Shown piece after piece: positions 1 to 10,200 of a stretch of DNA of 64,000 nucleotides; position 1 is the first letter of the stretch; the number at the start of each line of letters is the position of its first letter. The stretch spans positions 310,001 to 374,000 of the forward strand of contig JAIXQO010000001.1 of assembly GCA_027485695.1 (NCBI GenBank). The letters run 5' to 3'. The notes below the pieces were generated by a model that saw only the letters and a list, made by a program, of their open reading frames with translations, had not been told where the DNA came from and ran no database searches. Position numbers and translations under genes: made by a program. This DNA is from Pseudomonadota bacterium (GTDB lineage: Bacteria; Bdellovibrionota; UBA1018).

Positions 1-2
1 CC

Positions 3-785
3 ATCAACATCGATGGACACGTGATCCAGTTCCAAATCGCAAACCTGAACGTGGGTCTTCTCTATATCTTATCGGTCACTTCGATCAGCGTTTACGGCAT
101 CATCATGGCTGGCTGGTCGTCGAACAACAAATACGCAATGTTCGGTAGCCTTCGCTCCACGGCGCAAATGATCTCTTACGAACTCTCGATGGGCCTCTCC
201 ATTGTCGGTATCGTGATGGTGTTCTCGTCGATCGAGTTGGGCCAGATCGCAACAGCGCAAGGCGCGACGCTCCTGCAACTCGGACCGATTGCGATCCCGA
301 AATGGGGCGTGTTCGTTCAACCGCTCGGCTTCTTGATTTTCCTGACGGCTTCCTTCGCAGAGACCAACCGACTTCCGTTTGACTTGCCTGAAGGCGAGTC
401 CGAGATCGTTGCCGGTTATCACCTGGAATACGGCTCCATGCGTATGGCCCTGTTCTTCATGGCTGAATACATCAATATGACAGTCGCCTCAGCGTTCATT
501 GCAACGCTCTACTTCGGCGGCTGGCAGCTCCTTCCGGGTATGACGTTCATCTTGAACCACCTCGGACTTGAGGGAATGGGCTTCGAGTGGGCGCGGGTCG
601 CGTTTGAGCTCGCTTCGTTCTCGCTCAAAATGGTGTTCTTCCTTTGGTTCTTCGTCTGGGTGCGCTGGACGATTCCACGTTTCCGTTACGACCAACTCAT
701 GGATCTGGGTTGGAAAGTCATGCTTCCACTCGCGTTGGTGAACCTTTTCGTCACCGGCTTCATGATCTATTCAGGAGTGATCTAA
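3..785 (+). CDS. nuoH: NADH-quinone oxidoreductase subunit H (5' partial)
   Basis: Membrane subunit of complex I that contributes to the quinone-binding site at the junction with the peripheral arm. The open frame runs off the left edge of the window, and the residues before the first GTG (INIDGH) continue the frame, so the true start lies upstream. Several hydrophobic helices and the conserved segment with ETNRLPFDLPEGESE (an acidic cytoplasmic loop typical of NuoH) are visible. It is followed one base later by nuoI, and the order H-I-J-K-L-M-N matches the standard nuo operon. Identification is very secure; only completeness is limited. Confidence 0.97.
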   Translation: MNIDGHVIQFQIANLNVGLLYILSVTSISVYGIIMAGWSSNNKYAMFGSLRSTAQMISYELSMGLSIVGIVMVFSSIELGQIATAQGATLLQLGPIAIPKWGVFVQPLGFLIFLTASFAETNRLPFDLPEGESEIVAGYHLEYGSMRMALFFMAEYINMTVASAFIATLYFGGWQLLPGMTFILNHLGLEGMGFEWARVAFELASFSLKMVFFLWFFVWVRWTIPRFRYDQLMDLGWKVMLPLALVNLFVTGFMIYSGVI

Positions 786-786
786 A

Positions 787-1230
787 ATGCTCGTTAAAAG
801 AGATCTAAAACCCCTAGCCCACATCTACCTCATTGAGATCATCAAGGGCCTCGCGATTACGATGAAGAACATGCTCTTCGCTCGTAACGTGACGATCCAG
901 TATCCCGAAGAGCGTCGGAACTACTCGGAGCGTTTTCGCGGCATGCACTACATCAAGGCCACAAACGGCGTTGAGAACTGCACGGCCTGTATGCTCTGTC
1001 CGACTGTTTGCCCAGCGGAGTGCATCCATATCGAAGCTGGTGAACGCCCGGACAAAGAAAAATATCCGGTCAAGTTCGAGATCGACGTGCTCCGTTGCTG
1101 TTTCTGCGGCATGTGCGAAGAAGCCTGCCCGAAAGACGCGATCAAGCTCTCGACGATCTACGAAATGAGCCAAAGCAAGCGCACAGTGTTCTCCAAGGAT
1201 TACTTGCTTGAGCAACGGGGGCATAAGTAA
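787..1230 (+). CDS. nuoI: NADH-quinone oxidoreductase subunit I
   Basis: Peripheral-arm subunit carrying clusters N6a and N6b, which pass electrons from the NADH module towards quinone. At 147 residues it has two ferredoxin-type 4Fe-4S motifs, CTACMLCPTVCP near residues 64-75 and CCFCGMCEEACP near residues 101-112, and an amphipathic N-terminus that docks on NuoH. The ATG follows the nuoH stop by one base and the stop TAA overlaps the nuoJ ATG by one base, so translation is probably coupled. Confidence 0.97.
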   Translation: MLVKRDLKPLAHIYLIEIIKGLAITMKNMLFARNVTIQYPEERRNYSERFRGMHYIKATNGVENCTACMLCPTVCPAECIHIEAGERPDKEKYPVKFEIDVLRCCFCGMCEEACPKDAIKLSTIYEMSQSKRTVFSKDYLLEQRGHK

Positions 1231-1763
1231 TGGCCATCAACCCCATCGCATTTTTCGTTTTCGGTGGAGCCGCGCTCGCGTTCTCCATGATGGTCGTCCT
1301 GAAGAAGAACCCGGTCGCGAGCGCCTTTAGCCTCGTGATGGTGTTCTTCTGTTTTGCGGGCATCTACGCTTCGATGAACGCCCACTTAATCGCGATCCTT
1401 CAGATTCTGGTTTACGCAGGCGCGATCATGGTCTTGTTCATTTTCGTGATCATGCTTCTGAACGCGGATGAGCCCACGTTTGACCTCCGTCGCACGAGCA
1501 ACGTAGTTAAGGCCGGGGCCGTTGCATTCGGTCTCGCCTTCGTCGTCATGCTCGCGATCGTGTTCAAGAAATCCAATATCATTCCGCTCAATGCGGGATT
1601 CTCCTCCGAAGAAGTCATCAAGTTGGGTGGAAACTCCAAAGTTCTCTCTCAATTGATGTTCTCTAAGTACATCCTTCCTTTCGAACTGACCTCGGTTCTG
1701 CTGCTTGCGGCAATTGTCGGCGCAGTCGCGATGGCGAAGAGAAAGACGGGTAAATCGTCGTGA
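1230..1763 (+). CDS. nuoJ: NADH-quinone oxidoreductase subunit J
   Basis: Small integral-membrane subunit of complex I with about five hydrophobic helices in 177 residues. It includes the conserved stretch YAGAIMVLFIFVIMLLN around residues 64-80, which lies near the proton path. Start and stop codons overlap the flanking nuoI and nuoK genes. The position in the operon and the motif make the call firm. Confidence 0.96.
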   Translation: MAINPIAFFVFGGAALAFSMMVVLKKNPVASAFSLVMVFFCFAGIYASMNAHLIAILQILVYAGAIMVLFIFVIMLLNADEPTFDLRRTSNVVKAGAVAFGLAFVVMLAIVFKKSNIIPLNAGFSSEEVIKLGGNSKVLSQLMFSKYILPFELTSVLLLAAIVGAVAMAKRKTGKSS

Positions 1764-2065
1764 TCATCGAACCTTGGTTGGTACAGACCTTTTGCGCCGC
1801 GATTTTTACGATCGGCCTGGTAGGTCTCCTCGTTCGCCGAAACATCCTGATCGTCCTGATGTGCGTGGAGCTCATGTTGAACGCTGTGAACTTGTCGTTC
1901 GCCGCCTTCTCGGAGCAGCACGGTGATCTGGGTGGCCAGATGGCGGTGTTTTTCATTATTACGGTCGCAGCCGCTGAGAGCGCTGTAGGCTTGGGACTTT
2001 TGATCGCGCTTTTCCGTACGATTCGCGCAGTGGACACGGACGAGATCCGTCTCCTCAAGGAATAA
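1760..2065 (+). CDS. nuoK: NADH-quinone oxidoreductase subunit K
   Basis: Three-helix membrane subunit (101 residues, the usual family length) homologous to MrpC. The GTG start overlaps the nuoJ stop (GTGA), which is why the GTG is preferred. The family segments NILIVLMCVELMLNAVNL, with the buried glutamate of the second helix, and AAAESAVGLGLLIALFR, with the third-helix glutamate, are both present. Confidence 0.96.
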   Translation: MIIEPWLVQTFCAAIFTIGLVGLLVRRNILIVLMCVELMLNAVNLSFAAFSEQHGDLGGQMAVFFIITVAAAESAVGLGLLIALFRTIRAVDTDEIRLLKE

Positions 2066-2074
2066 GGTGAAACC

Positions 2075-4084
2075 ATGTTGATGTGGATTCCTCTTCTGCC
2101 ATTGATCGGTTTTCTAGTGAACGGTTCCTGGTACGCATTCGTTCAATGCCGTCCAGGTGCTAAAAAAGCCGGGGCTACGGTTCCTGGCCTGATTGCGACT
2201 GCGGCCATCTTCGGCGCGTTCATCGTATCCCTGAAAACTTTCCTCGAACTTCGCGCAATGCCGGAAGGCGCGCGTGTCGTCGAACAATTCCTGTTTCACT
2301 GGATCACGGTCGGTTCTTTTAATATCGACATGACCCTCCGGGTGGACGTGCTTTCGACGCTCTTCACACTGGTGATTACGGGGGTCGGAACACTCATTCA
2401 CATCTACTCGATCGGGTACATGGGACATGACGCCACTCCAGGTAAATTCTTCTCCTATTTGAACTTGTTCTGCTTCGCGATGCTGATGCTCGTGATGGGC
2501 TCCTCGCTTCCGATCCTATTCCTCGGATGGGAAGGCGTCGGGGTTTGCTCGTATCTCCTGATCGGCTACTGGTACACGGATGACGAAAAAGCGAGCGCCG
2601 GCAAAAAAGCGTTCATCGTCAACCGGATCGGCGACCTGGGTTTCCTCCTGGGTATGTTCATGATCTACACGTTCTTCGGATCGCTCGATCTGGCAGAGAT
2701 CACGACGAAATTGGGAGACGCCTCGTTCGCTCAAGCACTTCCAGAAGCAGTCGTTACGGGTATTGTGCTGCTCCTTTTCGTGGGTTGCACGGGTAAGTCC
2801 GCTCAAATCCCGCTCTATGTTTGGCTGCCAGACGCGATGGCCGGCCCGACCCCAGTTTCCGCACTCATTCACGCCGCAACCATGGTCACCTCCGGTATTT
2901 ACCTGCTTGCACGCCTGAACCCGCTTGTTTCGATGTCCCATACGGGAATGATGGTGATCGCGATCGTCGGAGGTCTGACCGCCTTCTTCGCCGCATCGAT
3001 TGCATTCGCACAGAACGACATCAAAAAAGTCCTCGCCTACTCCACCGTCTCCCAGCTCGGATACATGTTCCTGGCCGTGGGCGTGGGAGCGACGACGGCG
3101 GGAGTTCTCCACGTCATCACTCACGCATTCTTCAAAGCGCTCATGTTCTTGGGTGCCGGTTCCGTGATTCACGGGATGCACGAAGAACAAGACATGATGA
3201 AAATGGGCGGACTTCGTACGAAGATGCCAGTCACGTTTTTCACGTTCCTTCTGGGCTGGCTTGCGATCATGGGTATTTTCCCGTTCTCGGGTTTCTGGTC
3301 CAAGGATGAGATCCTTTGGAATGCATTTGCGAACCCGCACGGCTCCAAAATTCTCTGGGCTCTGGGTCTAGCAACGGCCGCAATGACGGCGTTCTACATG
3401 ACCCGACTCATGGCTCTGACCTTCTGGGGTAAACCTCGATTCGATGAGAAGAAACTCGGCGCTCACCACGGACATGATCACCACGATGATCATGGACACG
3501 GGCACGGGCACGACGATCACGGGCATGGCCACGCAGCAGGAGTTCATGAATCTCCTCCCGCGATGACGATCCCCTTGATCATCCTGGGTGTTCTGAGCGT
3601 CGTCGGTGGTGTGATCGGTCTCCCGACTCATTGGATTGATCACTGGTTGAGTCCTATTGTTCCACTTCATGATCCTGAGACATTCACGGCAGGTCACACG
3701 GCCGAATACGTGCTCATGGTGGTCAGTGTACTCGTGGCCTCGGGTTCGGCGTTCTACGCATACCGAGTCTACAAAAACATCAAAGGCGTCGATCCGTTGC
3801 AAGCCGCATTCAAGAGCTTGCACAAGACGCTCGAGAACAAGTGGTATGTGGACGAACTCTATGAAAAATCGTTCGTTCGCACGATTTTCAAGTTCTCGCT
3901 TTTCCTTTGGAAAGGTTTCGACGTCGCCGTCATCGATCGTTTGGTGCTCGGATTTGGAACGTTCTCGCAATGGAGCGGTCGCGCGGCTCGTGTCGTTCAG
4001 ACCGGTTCCATCCAGGCGTACGCGCTTTTGCTCATGTTCGGATTAATTATCACTCTGGGGTACATCGTTTATGGATTGGTTTGA
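2075..4084 (+). CDS. nuoL: NADH-quinone oxidoreductase subunit L
   Basis: Antiporter-like proton-pumping subunit at the distal end of the membrane arm, 669 residues with many helices. The conserved core is clear: GWEGVGVCSYLLIGYW, the PLYVWLPDAMAGPTPVSALIHAATMV channel segment, and the lysine-bearing NDIKKVLAYSTVSQLG segment. Residues about 462-490 are an unusual soluble loop of alternating His, Asp and Gly with more than ten histidines. The C-terminal end carries the lateral helix region. The stop lies inside the start of nuoM (14-base overlap). Confidence 0.97.
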   Translation: MLMWIPLLPLIGFLVNGSWYAFVQCRPGAKKAGATVPGLIATAAIFGAFIVSLKTFLELRAMPEGARVVEQFLFHWITVGSFNIDMTLRVDVLSTLFTLVITGVGTLIHIYSIGYMGHDATPGKFFSYLNLFCFAMLMLVMGSSLPILFLGWEGVGVCSYLLIGYWYTDDEKASAGKKAFIVNRIGDLGFLLGMFMIYTFFGSLDLAEITTKLGDASFAQALPEAVVTGIVLLLFVGCTGKSAQIPLYVWLPDAMAGPTPVSALIHAATMVTSGIYLLARLNPLVSMSHTGMMVIAIVGGLTAFFAASIAFAQNDIKKVLAYSTVSQLGYMFLAVGVGATTAGVLHVITHAFFKALMFLGAGSVIHGMHEEQDMMKMGGLRTKMPVTFFTFLLGWLAIMGIFPFSGFWSKDEILWNAFANPHGSKILWALGLATAAMTAFYMTRLMALTFWGKPRFDEKKLGAHHGHDHHDDHGHGHGHDDHGHGHAAGVHESPPAMTIPLIILGVLSVVGGVIGLPTHWIDHWLSPIVPLHDPETFTAGHTAEYVLMVVSVLVASGSAFYAYRVYKNIKGVDPLQAAFKSLHKTLENKWYVDELYEKSFVRTIFKFSLFLWKGFDVAVIDRLVLGFGTFSQWSGRAARVVQTGSIQAYALLLMFGLIITLGYIVYGLV

Positions 4085-5597
4085 TACCCACTTTTTGACC
4101 TGCTTGACGTTCGCGCCACTTTTGATCGCGCTCATTGGAGCGATCCTCCCTCGTAAGGTGATCAAATACTGGTCGTTCTTTGGAACTCTCGCCATTTTCG
4201 CTCTCTCACTCAGACTCCTCGGTATTTATGATCCATCGGGACCAGAGTTTCAGTTGAGTGAATCGGCCGAATGGATTCAAGGACTGGGCATCCAGTACTT
4301 GGTCGGCATCGACGGCATCAGCCTTTGGTTGATCCTGCTCACGACCTTCCTCATGCCGATCGTGGTCTTGAGTTCATTCTCGGCCGTCGAAGAACGCGAA
4401 AAAGAGTACTACACGCTCTTAGTGGCGCTTCAGACGGGAATGATTGGCGCCTTCGTCGCCCTCGACACCTTCCTGTTCTATACCTTCTGGGAAGCCATGC
4501 TGATTCCGATGTACTTCTTGATCGGTATTTGGGGTGGTAAGGACCGCATCTACGCGGCGACCAAATTCTTCCTCTATACGATGGTTGGATCGCTCCTCAT
4601 GCTGGTGGCGATTTTCTACCTCGCTTCTCAGCATCAGGTTCAGTTCGGTCACTATTCGACCTCCATCCTAGATCTCTACAAGGTTGTGCTTCCGGGTAAC
4701 GGATACTTTTCCGCACAAGGCATTCTCTTCCTCGCGTTCGCGCTCGCGTTTGCGATCAAGGTACCTTTGTTTCCGGTTCACACCTGGTTGCCAGATGCGC
4801 ACGTTCAAGCCCCGACCGCGGGCTCTGTCATCCTGGCCGGCGTTCTCCTGAAAATGGGCGGATACGGATTCATCCGTTTTGCATTCCCGCTATTTCCTCA
4901 GGCCGTCGCTCAATATCAGTGGGTATTCATGCTCTTGGGCACGATCGCGATTGTGTACGGAGCTTGGGTCGCCATGGTTCAGCCGGACATCAAAAAACTC
5001 GTCGCTTACTCCTCCGTCTCCCACATGGGTTACGTGGTGATCGGCCTGTTTGCGATGAACGAGATCGGCGCCACCGGCGCGGTCTATCAGATGCTCAACC
5101 ACGGGATCGCTACACCCGCGCTCTTCTTGATGATCGGTATGATCTACGAGCGTCGACACACTCGCGACATCAAAGAATTCGGCGGGATCACCAAGGTCAT
5201 GCCGCTCTTCGCGGTGTTTTTCATGATCGCGACTCTCGCATCGGTTGCTCTCCCAGGAACCAACGGTTTCGTGGGCGAGTTCCTGATCCTCCTGGGTTCT
5301 TGGAAAACGGACCCAGTGATGACGATCTTCGCCGCAACGGGCGTGATTTTCGGTGCCGTCTACATGCTCTGGATGTTCCAACGCGTGATGTTCGGACCGA
5401 TCAAAAAATCTGAAAACGAGAAACTCACGGACCTCACCTTCCGCGAAGCTCTCGTTCTCGCGCCACTGATGATTGCGATCTTCGGGATGGGTGTTCTTCC
5501 GAACATTTTCCTGACCAAGATGCAGCCATCGGTCGCTAAATTTCTCGAACGCTCGACCCCTAAGACCGTCGTTGGTCTGAACGTCGAAAAACGCTGA
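4071..5597 (+). CDS. nuoM: NADH-quinone oxidoreductase subunit M
   Basis: Second antiporter-like subunit, 508 residues and about 14 helices. Diagnostic segments include FYTFWEAMLIPMYFLIGIWGG with the key glutamate, KVPLFPVHTWLPDAHVQAPT, and PDIKKLVAYSSVSHMG. It starts within the end of nuoL, the normal compact arrangement, and ends 15 bases before nuoN. Confidence 0.97.
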   Translation: MDWFDTHFLTCLTFAPLLIALIGAILPRKVIKYWSFFGTLAIFALSLRLLGIYDPSGPEFQLSESAEWIQGLGIQYLVGIDGISLWLILLTTFLMPIVVLSSFSAVEEREKEYYTLLVALQTGMIGAFVALDTFLFYTFWEAMLIPMYFLIGIWGGKDRIYAATKFFLYTMVGSLLMLVAIFYLASQHQVQFGHYSTSILDLYKVVLPGNGYFSAQGILFLAFALAFAIKVPLFPVHTWLPDAHVQAPTAGSVILAGVLLKMGGYGFIRFAFPLFPQAVAQYQWVFMLLGTIAIVYGAWVAMVQPDIKKLVAYSSVSHMGYVVIGLFAMNEIGATGAVYQMLNHGIATPALFLMIGMIYERRHTRDIKEFGGITKVMPLFAVFFMIATLASVALPGTNGFVGEFLILLGSWKTDPVMTIFAATGVIFGAVYMLWMFQRVMFGPIKKSENEKLTDLTFREALVLAPLMIAIFGMGVLPNIFLTKMQPSVAKFLERSTPKTVVGLNVEKR

Positions 5598-5612
5598 TAG
5601 GACCGGATACAA

Positions 5613-7124
5613 ATGGAACTGTCTAAAATTGTTGACCCTACCCTTCTGACGATTTCGGCTGAACACGTGGCCGCTCTCAGACCTTATCTCGCGATGTTCG
5701 GCGGGGCTCTGATCGGAATCGTGTTTGCTTGTTTTAGCCTGACGAATCGTAAATGGCTGATGGCTGGTCTCTCGATCATCACCTGCTTGGTGACCGGATA
5801 TTACTCGGTCATCAATATGGGAATGGCGAAACAGGTTCTCTTCTCCGGAATGATGGTGAGTGATGGCTATAGCCATTTCTTCAACGTGCTTTTCGCGTTC
5901 ATCGCGGCACTGACCATCTTCTCGAGCTTTCGTTACCTGGATCGTGAGAACCTGCACTATCCCGAGTACTACATCCTGCTCTTGTTCAGCGCGCTCGGAA
6001 TGATGCTCCTGACTTCGGCACTGGACTTGATCGTCCTCTTCATTGCACTCGAGATCATGTCACTCTCCGTTTACGTGCTCGTCGGCTTCCGACGTGCGGA
6101 TCGACGCAGCAACGAAGCTTCGATGAAGTACTTCATCTTGGGTGCGGCGGCCTCCGCGATTCTACTCTATGGATCGGCGCTCCTTTATGGTGCGACGGGT
6201 TCTTTGAACATCGCTGACATCATGAAAATGGCGACGAACACGGACCACGGCATCCCGATGATTTACACGATCGGAAGCTGGCTCGTGGCGGTTGGGTTCC
6301 TATTCAAGGTCGCATCTGTTCCATTTCACACCTGGATGCCGGACGTCTACGAAGGCGCTCCGACTCCGATCACAGGTTTCATGACCACGGGAGTGAAAGC
6401 GGCTTCGTTCGCCACCTTCATCCGTATTTTGATGAGTACGGGTTTTGGTTCCGAAGCCGCCGGTCTCGCCGGAACACAGGTCGAAACGATTCTTTGGGTG
6501 ATCGCGGTTCTGACCATGTTCATCGGTAACGTGATCGCCCTGACTCAGACGCAGCTTAAGCGGATGCTCGCTTACTCATCGATCGCACACACAGGTTACC
6601 TGATTGTGGGACTGCTTGCGGCCCCTCATACGGATCTCGGTTATGCGCCAGTGGTGCTCTATCTGGTGACCTATTCGATCATGAACCTCGGCGCATTTGC
6701 GATCCTGACGATCCTCTCGGGCAAGTCCGATACGCGTTTGAATCTTTCGGATCTCTCGGGTTTGAGTCAGAAACACCCATGGATCGCATTCGCGCTCGCA
6801 GTGTTTTTCTTCTCAATGGCGGGTATTCCTCCGACTGCGGGTTTTGCGGCTAAGTACTACCTCCTCTACTCCGCGGTTCAGGCCAAGTTCATTTGGCTCG
6901 TCGTGTTAGCAGTTCTTTGCAGCGCGATCTCCGTCTACTACTACCTCCGCGTTCTCGTTCAGATGTACATGCGCGATCCGGTGGGTAGCGAGAATGAGGG
7001 AATGACCCCGGCTTGGTCTGCATTCGTCGTTGCGATGACAGTCGCATTGACCCTTCAGGTGGGCTTGTTGCCCTCTAAGATGGTTGATCTCTCCAAGCGA
7101 GTGGTCGAGACGCTCAAGCAGTAG
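5613..7124 (+). CDS. nuoN: NADH-quinone oxidoreductase subunit N
   Basis: Third antiporter-like subunit, adjacent to NuoK in the membrane arm; 503 residues. The motifs LFIALEIMSLSVYVLVGF, VPFHTWMPDVYEGAPTPITGFMTTGVKAA and QTQLKRMLAYSSIAHTGY are typical. It is the last gene of the operon and is followed by a strong hairpin terminator. Confidence 0.97.
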   Translation: MELSKIVDPTLLTISAEHVAALRPYLAMFGGALIGIVFACFSLTNRKWLMAGLSIITCLVTGYYSVINMGMAKQVLFSGMMVSDGYSHFFNVLFAFIAALTIFSSFRYLDRENLHYPEYYILLLFSALGMMLLTSALDLIVLFIALEIMSLSVYVLVGFRRADRRSNEASMKYFILGAAASAILLYGSALLYGATGSLNIADIMKMATNTDHGIPMIYTIGSWLVAVGFLFKVASVPFHTWMPDVYEGAPTPITGFMTTGVKAASFATFIRILMSTGFGSEAAGLAGTQVETILWVIAVLTMFIGNVIALTQTQLKRMLAYSSIAHTGYLIVGLLAAPHTDLGYAPVVLYLVTYSIMNLGAFAILTILSGKSDTRLNLSDLSGLSQKHPWIAFALAVFFFSMAGIPPTAGFAAKYYLLYSAVQAKFIWLVVLAVLCSAISVYYYLRVLVQMYMRDPVGSENEGMTPAWSAFVVAMTVALTLQVGLLPSKMVDLSKRVVETLKQ

Positions 7125-7147
7125 GCAATTTTTTCCGAGCAAATTCG

Positions 7148-7180
7148 AAACGGCGATCCGGAGTCCGGGTCGCCGTTTTT
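7148..7180 (+). terminator. Rho-independent terminator after nuoN
   Basis: A 14-bp stem with a single mismatch (AAACGGCGATCCGG against its complement), a 2-4 base loop and a run of five T. It begins 24 bases after the nuoN stop and ends the nuo operon. Confidence 0.85.
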
Positions 7181-7243
7181 CGTTTTAAACATCGGCAAAT
7201 CATACCCATCTCGCATCTGTGCGGAATTCCATAAAATCAGGGG

Positions 7244-10200
7244 ATGGTGGGAGGTCCTCTCTACAAAGTTCAACACCGGTCCGGCCGCATATTGGGACCG
7301 GTCGGAATCGATCGCATCAAGCGATTGATCAAAAGGCGCGAGCTTCAGGGGACTGAAGTGGCTCGCCGCTATCCCGAGGGGCCGTGGATCTCGATCAATG
7401 CCATTCCTGAAATCTCTGAGCTCTTCTTGCTGCATGCGCAAGGCAAGCTGCGTGATCCGCTGGATAGTATGCAGACATCGTATGAACCGATTCTCTCGAG
7501 TTCAACTGCGGCGGATCGACCACAATTCCAAGACTCCGGCGCAACGATCGTACTAACGCCCGAGCAAAAAGCAAAAGTCGTCGTCGACGACTCCGAACAG
7601 CTCACACAACTCATCGGCGAAGGTGATGAATCCAAGACGGAAATGATTCAAGCAGGCGATCTTCCGGAAGATGGAACGCAGCACGGTCGCGGCGAAATCA
7701 TCCGCAAAAAAGAACCTATTCAAACGAAAATTGAACTCGAAGGCGAGCCGACGCGCTTGACGGGAAATTTGCCTTCTACGCCTGTTGATCATTTACAAAT
7801 GATGATCGACATACCGATTGAAATCGATGACTCGGATCCTAAGATCCGTAAGCACATCAATCGTGTGGCCAACGAAGCAACCGTGATGGTGGACCGTCCC
7901 AAAGGTCTCACCAAGGTCGTCTCCCGTTTCCCGGCTTCTCAATGGCTCAAGATCATTGTTTTCGCGGTAGGTCTCTACTACTTACTCGATGATTACCTCG
8001 AAGATGACTCCGGCAAGTCGGCACTCGCGCGACCACAAGTGATCTTGGTGCAGCCGAAGCTACCTAAACTCGACAACAAAAAAATAGATAGCAAGACCAG
8101 CCGTGATTTTTATCTGGCTGCACTCAAGCTCTATGACCGCGACACGGTGAAATCTTACTTCAACGCGATCAAATTACTTACTCAGGCCGTCACTTTGGAT
8201 CCGAGTAACGTCGAAGCGATCGCGCTCCTTGCATCGGCCTATCTGAATACGATTGATTCCACGAACAAAGACGACGCCTATTTCACGGTCGTCGGTAAGC
8301 TCATCGAAATGTCGCAGGCTCATCACGTTGATCTACCGGCGACGGTTCGCGCGGAGGTCGAGTTCTTGATCGTTACCCACCGGGTTCAAGCAGCGATCAA
8401 TCGCATTCAAGACTACACCAAGAAAAATCGGAATTTCGATCCGATCATGTTCTACTATGTTTCGCTCGCATTCGCCGCCAAAGGCGATTACACCAGCGCA
8501 GCGACGTACCTGAATCACTATCCAGATCATCAGGCGTCGAGCCCCCGAGTTGCATTCCTGCGGGGTAGAATCGCCGAAGGCCTCAAAGATCTAGACGCCG
8601 CAAAAGTTGCTTATGAACGCGCGCTCAAAATCAATCCCGAGCACGCAACCTCGAAACTAGCTCTCGTTCGAATGGCGAATGACCGAGGCGAGCTCAAAGA
8701 AGTATCCAGCGAAGTTGTCGCCATGGTGAAAAAACCGGAGTACCTGAGCCCGTTAGATATGGGCCGAGCCTACTACTACCTCGGGCGACTTTTTGAGATC
8801 GAAGAACGTTGGGTAGAAGCAGCCGAAGCATTCGAACGCGCGATTGGATTTGATAAGCGCCAGTGGGATTACCGGGTGGAATATTTTACGGCGCTATCGA
8901 ATAAAAAAGAAATCGGCGATCGCGCGAAACAAGATGCGCGCATGTATTTTTTCATCAGCGAAGGCGAAAAAGCGCTGAAACGCGGTGAATCGCAAGAGGC
9001 GATGAACTATTTTCTCCAGGCACGCGATACGAAACCAAAATCTCTCCTTCCGATCATCAAACTCGGGGATTTCTTCTTTTATAAAAAAGATTACGTCTCT
9101 GCGCGGATGAACTACGAAAAAGCCGCAAAACGAGACACCAAGGATCCGGATATCTGGTCTAAGTACGTTGATACCCTCATTCAGAGTTATGAATGGGAGG
9201 AAGCGACTCAAGCGATCAGTAAGTTTCGTCGCCTCGCGGTCTCCCAGAGTTTTATCGACAAAGCACAGGGAGACTTGCTCATGAAACAGAGCCAGTTTCC
9301 AGAGGCCCAAATCTTCTATAAAAAAGCCATGCAGCGTGAGTCGATCGATCCCGATGTCTATGCCGCTTATGGTAAGAGCCTGATTGCGACGAGGAATTAC
9401 AAAGAAGCGCCGTTTTATCTTTCGCTCGCCCGCCGGTTCGATCCCGTGGGTGTGGATCCGGCCCTCGATACAGCCAAGGCGATTGCCGAATCTGAATCGA
9501 TCGATGCCGGCATCCGTTATCTTCAGGATGAGCTACAGCAGGGAGAACTTCCTCGTGGCGATCTACTTTCGGGAATCGCTGAACTCTATTTGAAAAAAGG
9601 ACAGCTCGATCAGGCCGAAGCCAGCGTCGAACAAGCTCGGTTGGCAAACCCGGAGCTTGCAGCTCCCTGGAGGATCAAGGCTCAGATCCACATCGCCCGT
9701 GAAAATACGGAGAAAAAAGCCCTTCAGCACGCGCTCGACGCCTATACCTCATTCATCGAGCGGAATCCTTCGGATCCGACGGGGTATTTCGATCGATACA
9801 GCCTGTTCATGAAACTTGCGAATTACGACGAAGCCCAGCATGAGTTGGAGCGCATTCAATCTTTTTACCCGAAGTACCCGAACCTTCACCTCTACAAAGG
9901 GATGATGTATTCCACGATGGGGAACTTCAAAGCGGCCGTCCCGGAGTACGAGTTCGAGATCAAGCAGAACGAACGACACACGCAGGCCTATCTGGGCGCC
10001 GGCAAAGCCTACTTGGAGCTACGAAACTACGAATCCGCCTCAAAAAACCTACAAATGGCGATGCGCCTGAACCCCCAGTGGGCCGAGGCTAAACTCTACG
10101 CGGCGATCGCGAACCAAAAACTCAAGAATTTCGTCGGTGCGATCGCCCTCTTTAAGTCCGCTGCCGCGATCGATTCCGGTAACCCCCTCCTTTATAAACG

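Noticed and set aside
21-785. GTG at 21 as the true nuoH start
   Set aside because: The frame is open to the window edge and the protein lacks the NuoH N-terminal helix, so the gene is cut by the window.
4890-5957. 355-codon minus-strand open frame across nuoM/nuoN
   Set aside because: It lies opposite two well-conserved nuo genes, is His/Arg/Glu-rich without domains, and is a codon-bias shadow.
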